From positions 1-10,529 of the forward strand of contig CAMBXJ010000097.1 in assembly GCA_945871455.1 (NCBI GenBank): DNA of 10,529 nucleotides. The letters run 5' to 3'. A program made the position numbers and the translations under genes. This DNA is from Asaia bogorensis. GTDB taxonomy: Bacteria; Pseudomonadota; Alphaproteobacteria; Acetobacterales; Acetobacteraceae. Under the pieces are notes generated by a model, which saw only the letters and a list, made by a program, of their open reading frames with translations, was not told the origin of the DNA and did not search any database. This document shows, piece after piece, positions 5,545 to 10,529 of this stretch; positions within the stretch are counted from its first letter, which is position 1, and each line of letters opens with the position of its first letter.

Positions 5545-6708
5545 GTGAAGGCTTCGTTGTTTTATCTGCCCAGCATCGGCAGCCGTGCCGAAATCGAGCA
5601 AGGCATGGCGGGGATGCGCCCGGAACTCTACCAGCGCATGCTGACGGAACTGACCGAGCAGATAAAACTCGCCGACGACCTGGGCTATGATTCCGTCAGC
5701 TTCACCGAGCACCATTTCCATATCGAGGGCTTCGAGGTCTCCAACAATCCGGTGTTGCTCGACCTGTATTTCGCGATGCAGACCAAACGCATCCGGGTCG
5801 GTCAGTTGGGCATCGTGCTGCCGGCGGCCAATCCGATGCGGGTGGCCGAGGACATCGCCATGCTGGACCACATGACCGGCGGGCGGGCGAATGCCGGGTT
5901 CGCGCGCGGCTATCAGCGGCGTTGGGTCGATATCATGGCGCAACAGACGCATGGGGTGTCCGGCGCGCTGCCGCATCAGCACGACGCCATCGATGCCGCC
6001 AACCGGGCCGCGTTCGAGGAAAACTTCCAGATCATCAAGAAGTGCTGGACCGAGGAAATGCTGACCCATGACGGGCAGTTCTGGAAGGTCCCGGCCGGCG
6101 AGACTCCCTGGACTTTGGATACGACGACAAAATACGGCAAGGGTGTGGAGAATGGGATCCTGAAGTCGGTCGGCACCGTGCCGAAGCCGTTGCAGAAGCC
6201 GCATCCTCCGTTGTTCCTGCCGTTTGCCTCGTCGGAGAATTCGATCCGCTGGGCGGCGAAGGAGAATGTGACGGCGATCCTGCCGTCGATGCTGCCGGTG
6301 TATGAGAACCATCTCTACGACGTTTATGAGGAAGTGTCGGGACGTCCACGCGGACATGGGACCGGGCTGCTGCGCGACGTGATCATCGCGGATACCGATG
6401 AGGAAGCGATGGCGCTGTGGGCCAATTCCGGCCAGTTCACCGGGCGGGCCTGGTTCGAACCGTTCGGCTTCCGCAAAGGCTTGCAGGACCCGAAGACCGG
6501 CGAATACCTGACGCCGCTTCAGGCTCAGAAGGAGGGCTATATCCTGGCCGGGACCGTGGACACGGTGATCCGTGGGGTCGAGGCGAACATGAAGCGGCAG
6601 AATGTCGATTGGGTGTTCTGCTACACGTATAACGGGCTGGTCCCGCATGGGAAGTTGATGAAGTCGATCGAGGCGTTCTGGACGCAGGTGATGCCGCGGT
6701 TTGCGTAA
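5545..6708 (+). CDS. LLM-class (bacterial luciferase-like) flavin-dependent monooxygenase
   Basis: 387 residues, a TIM-barrel flavoenzyme of the luciferase-like superfamily. Typical features are ADDLGYDSVSFTEHHF (43-58), with the EHHF motif on an early strand, and IRVGQLGIVLPAANPMRVAEDIAMLDHMTGGRANAGFARGY (83-123), the long block that shapes the FMN/phosphate site. Later come PPLFLPFASSENSIRWAAKENV and TVDTVIRGVE. Such enzymes use reduced FMN and oxygen to oxidise a substrate, often long-chain, terpenoid or sulfur compounds; the substrate is not readable here. No dedicated flavin reductase is adjacent. Start choice: GTG at 5539 is only one base from the Shine-Dalgarno GGGAG (5533-5537), whereas GTG at 5545 is seven bases away, so 5545 is preferred. 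The gene stands alone and is followed at once by a strong dyad. Confidence 0.92.
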   Translation: MKASLFYLPSIGSRAEIEQGMAGMRPELYQRMLTELTEQIKLADDLGYDSVSFTEHHFHIEGFEVSNNPVLLDLYFAMQTKRIRVGQLGIVLPAANPMRVAEDIAMLDHMTGGRANAGFARGYQRRWVDIMAQQTHGVSGALPHQHDAIDAANRAAFEENFQIIKKCWTEEMLTHDGQFWKVPAGETPWTLDTTTKYGKGVENGILKSVGTVPKPLQKPHPPLFLPFASSENSIRWAAKENVTAILPSMLPVYENHLYDVYEEVSGRPRGHGTGLLRDVIIADTDEEAMALWANSGQFTGRAWFEPFGFRKGLQDPKTGEYLTPLQAQKEGYILAGTVDTVIRGVEANMKRQNVDWVFCYTYNGLVPHGKLMKSIEAFWTQVMPRFA

Positions 6709-6713
6709 GGCGA

Positions 6714-6757
6714 CACGCAATTATGATCGCTCCAATTGGAGCGATCATTCTCGCGTG
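6714..6757. terminator. Two-tier dyad after the LLM gene, core a perfect 26-bp palindrome
   Basis: The core at 6723-6748 is a perfect palindrome with arms ATGATCGCTCC and GGAGCGATCAT and centre AATT. Outside it, after a 4+4 internal mismatch (AATT versus TCTC), the arms CACGC (6714-6718) and GCGTG (6753-6757) pair again. It begins five bases after the LLM stop codon. As RNA it would fold into an 11-bp stem with a 4-base loop above a second 5-bp stem, so it may end LLM transcription. There is no T-run, and the exact symmetry also fits a protein-binding site. Confidence 0.6.
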
Positions 6758-6995
6758 CCGCCAAGCATGGCTGATGGTGCAGCGCCAGGGAGAAAGGACA
6801 AGTGCCCGGTGGGGGCGGGGATGTTGGATCGCGCTGTTTTCGACCGTCCGCGTGCGATTCTGGCGTTTTGAATGGAGCATCATCGGGATGGGGCCGGGTT
6901 CGGGAGCATGGAAAGCGCCTGAATGTTTGCTTTTTGTTCTAGGGCGCGCATGGCGCGATGGCAAGTGAAAAGCGGAATCCGCGGGTCCGATGCCG

Positions 6996-7024
6996 GTTTT
7001 CGCGGTCAAAACCCCCGCGAAAAC
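6996..7024. repeat. Inverted repeat with 10-bp arms
   Basis: GTTTTCGCGG (6996-7005) and CCGCGAAAAC (7015-7024) are exact reverse complements around a 9-base spacer. On the plus strand the stem is followed by GTTGTTTTG, which contains a broken T-run, so a plus-strand intrinsic terminator is possible. No plus-strand gene ends just upstream, because the LLM gene already has its own dyad. Function unknown. Confidence 0.6.
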
Positions 7025-7388
7025 GTTGTTTTGCCTGGATTCTGGGCAACGATTAACGGGGCGCATCGAATGGTTAATTTTGGGCGAAGCGGGCGATCGG
7101 CGTTTTCCGCCGGAGTTCAGATCTGGGTTCCGGATTGGGTTATTTGTCGCTGATATCACTGCATTTATCGGAACTCTTAAGATTTCACTTTAAGTATGGG
7201 ATTTTTGGTCATCCGTTCCGGAAAGGCGCGGATATGGCGGGGTTTCGTTACGAGACAATGCGGGACTCGGGGGGTATTGTTCCGGATGGGTGCGGTTAAC
7301 CATGCCGTTCATGGTTGCCTGCGGATTGGGCAGATGGCTGCTATCGGACCGCGTCGTTGATTTGATGGGATCGAGGCAAGGGTCTCTC

Positions 7389-7422
7389 CGCGTCATGGCG
7401 GGCCCGCACCCACCCTGACGCG
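7389..7422. repeat. REP-like inverted repeat with GC-rich interior
   Basis: CGCGTCA (7389-7395) and TGACGCG (7416-7422) are exact reverse complements around 20 bases that hold the palindrome GCGGGCCCGC (7398-7407). The CGTCATGGCGGGC start resembles the general look of dispersed REP-type extragenic elements in GC-rich proteobacteria; I cannot check copy number from one window. Confidence 0.4.
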
Positions 7423-7492
7423 GCCCATCCTGGACGCAGCTGGCCGCCAATGGGCGCGATGATTTTTGGGGGCCGCCGAAGCCTGACCCGCA

Positions 7493-7509
7493 GCCGAGCC
7501 CCGCTCGGC
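7493..7509 (-). terminator. Hairpin after the TPR-like gene, probable terminator
   Basis: GCCGAGC-CCC-GCTCGGC, a perfect 7-bp GC stem with a 3-base loop, begins 30 bases after the stop of the 724-residue gene. There is no T-run immediately after it in the minus direction; AAAAATC appears about 26 bases further. Position at the end of the two-gene unit supports transcription termination. Confidence 0.5.
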
Positions 7510-7539
7510 CGCTGGTGGGTTGAATTTCAGGCGGCGATA

Positions 7540-9714
7540 TCAGGCGGCGATGAGAGACTCGTTGGCATCGTTCAGCCAACGGCGGATGGCATTGTCGTTG
7601 GCCGCGACGATGGACAACGCGGTATCGGCCGTGGCCTGCGCCAGGAGCGGATGCAGCCTGGCGCGTAGGAAGGCGACAGGCCGCGCCTCATTGGCCGGTG
7701 GATCATCATGCAACAGGTTGGCCACCGTCCAGGCGGCCTGGGCGTCGCCGATCAGCGCCTGTGCCAACAGGATCAGCGCTTCAAGGCGCGGTTGCCGTTC
7801 CGCCAGCGCCTCCAGACGGGGGCGGTCCTTGTCCTTCAAGGCTTGCTCAAACGCGACCGCGAAGGGGGGCATGGTGTCGGGATCGAACGTCACCACCCCC
7901 TGACGGATTGCGAGGAGTTGCCCATAGTCAAAGCTGGGATCGTCCGCCAGGATCGCTTGCACCTCGGCCAGGGCCGCCTGACGCGTGGCCGGATCGCCGC
8001 TGTCTGCCTGGGCACGCAGCCGGCGGAACCGGCCCAGACGCAGAACCGGGGCCAGCGTCGGATCGTCGGGCGTCGTGTCCGCGACAATTGCCGCGATCGG
8101 GGCAGCGGCCGCGGGGTCGAGACGCAACACCCGCCCCTGATCCAGATTCCGCTGAAAGTTCCGCAGCACGCCATTGGAGGGGTGCCGTTCCAGCCCCTGC
8201 CGGACGGTTTCCAGCGCCGCCTGCGCCGCACCGCGATGCGATTGCAGCCGAGCGCGCAGGGCGAAAGTGGCCTCGCCCGCGGCTTCGGCGGCGAAGGCGG
8301 ACTGCACGACCGCCTCGGCGTCATCCAACCGTCGGCCAACAATCGGCAGGTCCGCGATCAGCAGTTCCGCGAGTTGGGTACGGGCAAACGCATCTCCCGG
8401 AAACGCCGCGATGGTCTCGCGCAGCAGCGTTTCGGCCTCCGCCGGTCGGGCGAGCGGGCCGGCGAGCAGGGTCGCGAGTTGGGTGCGGGCGTCGACGTCG
8501 TCGGGGTCGCGGCGGATGGCCTCCCAGCCGATCAGTTCGGCGGCCTCCAACGCGCCGCTTGCCGCCATTGCGTCCCGCCAGAGTGACCAGAGATACCGAT
8601 CGAAGGGCGCCCAACCCAATCCCTCCCGCGCCAGGACCGCTGCCTTGCGGGCGCGGTCCCGCGGTTGATCGTTGCCCGGCCGGATCAGGGCGGTGCCGAG
8701 CGCATGGAGGGCGCGGACGAAATATTGGCTCTCGCCGGTGATGCCGACATAGGCGCGATGGCGTTGCAGCAACTGCTCGATCCGCGATTCGGTCACTGGC
8801 CAGGGGTTGTGCAGCCGCGCGATCTCCTGGTCGCAATCAGCCGGGAGCGGCGAGCGAAGCGGCGCGCCGGACACGCGAAAATCCTGCCGCAGCATCGGAT
8901 CGAAATCACGATCGCCACGCCACCAGCCCGGCGCCTTGATGTCCGCGTCCTGGAACGGTTTGGTGGCCAGCAACCGGCCGACCAATTCGCGCCAACGGCC
9001 GGCGGTGCGCGGATACAGCGGCTTCAATGCCAGCCATTCGGCCTGGAATTCGGCGTTGGTCGGAGAACGGGCCAACGCCCAATGCGCCAATCCAGCCACC
9101 CATGGCGCGTCCGAGCCGGTGGTGCCCTGCTGCAAACGCCGCAGTCCCAGCAACCCGATGGCAAGGTATCTTCGCGGCAACTCGGCGCCGGCCTGCCGGC
9201 AGATCTCCAGCCACATCGGCGCCAGGTCGTTCGGATCACGCGGCCGGGCCATAGCGGCCACCAGTGGCTGCGTCAGCGCCACCATGCGCAAATACTCAGC
9301 CCGCGCATCGCGGGCCGGGGACAGCTCGAACCGAGACGCCCACTCGTTCCAGGTGACGAACTGCCCGCGCAAGGTCACCGCCGCATCGGCAACCTCCAGC
9401 AGCGCCACGATTTCAAACGCCTCACAGATTTCCCGCACCCAGCGTTGCTGGCGCGGACGGCCCGTTGGCGGCGTCGCGCGCCGGCGCTGCTCCAGCCAGC
9501 CGAGGATCGCGGGACCCAGCGCGCGCCAGGCGGGATCGGTCTTCGGTAAACCGCCGAACAGCATCCGCGCGGCATCGGGCGCATCCGCCCGCTCATAGGG
9601 CGGAATGCGCGCATATCCTGCCAAAAGGTCGCCAAACATCGCGATCGGCGCCTGGACGAACAGGTCCAGCCACGGGTGGCGGGTCGGCGATCCGTGAATG
9701 GCCGCTAGAGCCAT
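7540..9714 (-). CDS. Uncharacterised 724-residue TPR-like protein
   Basis: I do not recognise the family. The 724 residues have no signal peptide and no convincing membrane segment, so a cytoplasmic location is expected. The N-terminal half (1-300) is helical and rich in Trp, Arg and Ala, without a motif I can name. About 356-520 looks like tetratricopeptide or similar helical-hairpin repeats: AREGLGWAPFDRYLWSLWRDAMAASG, AAELIGWEAIRRDPDDVDARTQLATLLAG, EAETLLRETIAAFPGDAFARTQLAELLIA, and ALETVRQGLERHPSNGVLRNFQRNL, spaced roughly 34-40 residues apart. The C-terminal part (550-724) is again helical. The role is probably a scaffold or protein-protein interaction platform. The ATG directly abuts the TAG of the upstream gene with no spacer, and GGAGAGGAG within that gene's end serves as ribosome site, so the two are an operon. 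The real function depends on the upstream partner. Confidence 0.85.
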   Translation of the reverse strand: MALAAIHGSPTRHPWLDLFVQAPIAMFGDLLAGYARIPPYERADAPDAARMLFGGLPKTDPAWRALGPAILGWLEQRRRATPPTGRPRQQRWVREICEAFEIVALLEVADAAVTLRGQFVTWNEWASRFELSPARDARAEYLRMVALTQPLVAAMARPRDPNDLAPMWLEICRQAGAELPRRYLAIGLLGLRRLQQGTTGSDAPWVAGLAHWALARSPTNAEFQAEWLALKPLYPRTAGRWRELVGRLLATKPFQDADIKAPGWWRGDRDFDPMLRQDFRVSGAPLRSPLPADCDQEIARLHNPWPVTESRIEQLLQRHRAYVGITGESQYFVRALHALGTALIRPGNDQPRDRARKAAVLAREGLGWAPFDRYLWSLWRDAMAASGALEAAELIGWEAIRRDPDDVDARTQLATLLAGPLARPAEAETLLRETIAAFPGDAFARTQLAELLIADLPIVGRRLDDAEAVVQSAFAAEAAGEATFALRARLQSHRGAAQAALETVRQGLERHPSNGVLRNFQRNLDQGRVLRLDPAAAAPIAAIVADTTPDDPTLAPVLRLGRFRRLRAQADSGDPATRQAALAEVQAILADDPSFDYGQLLAIRQGVVTFDPDTMPPFAVAFEQALKDKDRPRLEALAERQPRLEALILLAQALIGDAQAAWTVANLLHDDPPANEARPVAFLRARLHPLLAQATADTALSIVAANDNAIRRWLNDANESLIAA

Positions 9715-10529
9715 CTACGGGATCTCCTCTCCGAAATCCCCGCGTTCGGAAGCGGCCTGAACGGCGAGCAGATGGCGATTGCGCAACTCCTTAAGGTCAT
9801 GCGGCGCGGCGGGCCGGGTGATGGTGCCAAGCGCGACGATATGGTGCGGGAGGTAGGTTAACCGCGTATGAAGCATTTCCGCCAGCAATTGCTTTTCATC
9901 GTCCACCAGCATCAGCGCCATTGCTCGGCCGCATGGCATGGTAGCAGGCGCCGGGAAGAAATACTCCCACGGGCCGCTGTCCAGGACAGTTGGCGCCGCA
10001 AACATGGTGGACACCCCCAGGCTGGCGGCCTCGGCTTTGACCTCCCGGACCGTATATTGCATCAGCGCAACCGGGATCGAGACGCGCGTGTCACCGTAAT
10101 GGGCCAGTCCCATGCGATCGCGCAGACGCTCAGGCCAATTCGGCGCCGCGATTTCGTCCAACACCTGGTCGCGCCAGGCCGCAAAGGCGGGGCGATGGTC
10201 GCGGATGTTGGATGTGTTCCAGATATCCAGGAAACCACGCAACACAGGCTCATCCTTGGCGTCGAATGCCCTTTTCAGGTCATCCAAGGGTTGCCCCCAT
10301 TTTCCCAACGGCCGATCCAGGCTCTCCACGCGAACGATCGCCTGGTGTTCGTCGAGACCGCCCGACCCGAGGTCCGCGGGCCCAAATTCAGGCAGAAAGC
10401 TGTGCGGCAGGTCGTCTGTGACCTTCACGAAGGTTTCGAAGTAGTCGATATGGCGTTTACGAAGATCGTCCGCCGTCTCGGCGCTCCGCACCACCACTTC
10501 GAACTCAGCCAGCCGTGCCGCGCTTACCC
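9715..10529 (-). CDS. Uncharacterised protein, start beyond the right edge
   Basis: At least 270 residues; the frame is still open at the window edge (VSARLAEFE before the GTG codons at 10489-10497), so those GTG codons are probably internal and the true start lies outside. I do not recognise a family. Visible segments include EHQAIVRVESLDRPLGKWGQPLDDLKRAF, a tract ending WEYFFPAPATMPCGRAMALMLVDDEKQLLAEMLHTRLTYLPHHIVALGTI, and a charged C-terminus ELRNRHLLAVQAASERGDFGEEIP. There is no membrane helix or signal peptide in the visible part. The sequence looks like a folded mixed alpha/beta cytoplasmic protein. Its TAG stop is immediately followed by the ATG of the TPR-like gene, which points to co-translation and probably a shared function. 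Confidence 0.8.
   Translation of the reverse strand, partial: VSAARLAEFEVVVRSAETADDLRKRHIDYFETFVKVTDDLPHSFLPEFGPADLGSGGLDEHQAIVRVESLDRPLGKWGQPLDDLKRAFDAKDEPVLRGFLDIWNTSNIRDHRPAFAAWRDQVLDEIAAPNWPERLRDRMGLAHYGDTRVSIPVALMQYTVREVKAEAASLGVSTMFAAPTVLDSGPWEYFFPAPATMPCGRAMALMLVDDEKQLLAEMLHTRLTYLPHHIVALGTITRPAAPHDLKELRNRHLLAVQAASERGDFGEEIP

Larger units (their letters stand above)
6762..7492. other. About 730 bp without a convincing gene, rich in inverted repeats
   Basis: Short open frames exist on both strands (for example 6990-7193 plus, 7190-7579 minus), but none has a Shine-Dalgarno, family motifs or codon pattern like the neighbours. Dyads seen: GCGG-AAT-CCGC (6972-6982), the 10-bp-arm repeat at 6996-7024, CGGCG-TTTTC-CGCCG (7098-7112), the AT-rich palindromes TCTTAAGA (7175-7182) and ACTTTAAGT (7187-7195), AACCAT-N7-ATGGTT (7298-7316), and the repeat at 7389-7422. 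The stretch 7020-7210 is clearly more AT-rich than the rest of the window and could hold a promoter for an RNA or for a gene I do not recognise. No tRNA or known RNA family was identified. Confidence 0.5.

Noticed and set aside
5503..6720. 405-residue minus-strand open frame opposite the LLM gene
   Set aside because: Complete antisense overlap with a well-supported LLM monooxygenase; no recognisable domain.
6437..7159. Minus-strand 240-residue frame overlapping the LLM 3' end and the dyad region
   Set aside because: No Shine-Dalgarno, no motif, antisense to LLM over 270 bases, and it runs through the palindrome without disruption; considered chance.
6990..7193. 67-residue plus-strand frame in the gene-free stretch
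   Set aside because: No ribosome site, its first codons lie within an inverted repeat, and there is no similarity I can recognise. Kept only as a remote possibility.

Overview
The window is GC-rich, densely coding chromosomal DNA from a bacterium. Codon use and the gene types (MarR with an EmrA-type membrane fusion protein, an orphan LivK-type binding protein, an LLM flavin monooxygenase, CrcB/Fluc) suggest an alphaproteobacterium, perhaps Rhodospirillales/Acetobacteraceae. That placement is inference, because the window has no rRNA or other marker gene. There are no tRNA or rRNA genes, CRISPR arrays, integrases or transposases.

Left part (1-3053, genes on the minus strand). An exported alpha/beta hydrolase runs off the left edge. 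Its reading frame is not interrupted by the edge, and its start at 762 has a good Shine-Dalgarno and a clear signal peptide. Directly upstream lies a degenerate 15-bp tandem array (771-935). Further upstream is a marR-emrA pair whose stop and start share one base. The inner-membrane transporter (emrB) that normally follows emrA is absent. A dyad overlapping a probable -35 region upstream of marR looks like an autoregulatory operator.

Middle (2893-6761). A second tandem array (14-bp unit) sits between marR and the divergent crcB (fluoride channel). crcB converges on a glutathione S-transferase gene. Next come a LivK-like periplasmic amino-acid binding protein gene with its own terminator hairpin and, divergent from it, an LLM-class flavin monooxygenase gene. 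The livK/LLM spacer carries two adjacent short palindromes. The LLM gene is followed by a striking two-tier dyad whose core is a perfect 26-bp palindrome.

Right part (6762-10529). About 730 bp hold no convincing gene but many inverted repeats. After that comes a minus-strand unit of two abutting genes: a protein of at least 270 residues (start beyond the right edge) and a 724-residue TPR-like protein. I recognise neither, and together they are the least explained coding part of the window.

The genes do not form one pathway. The left half is a detoxification/efflux-type neighbourhood (MarR, EmrA, CrcB, GST). The most unusual features are the two related minisatellite-like arrays, each placed just upstream of a gene start in the same orientation relative to that gene, and the uncharacterised two-gene unit at the right.
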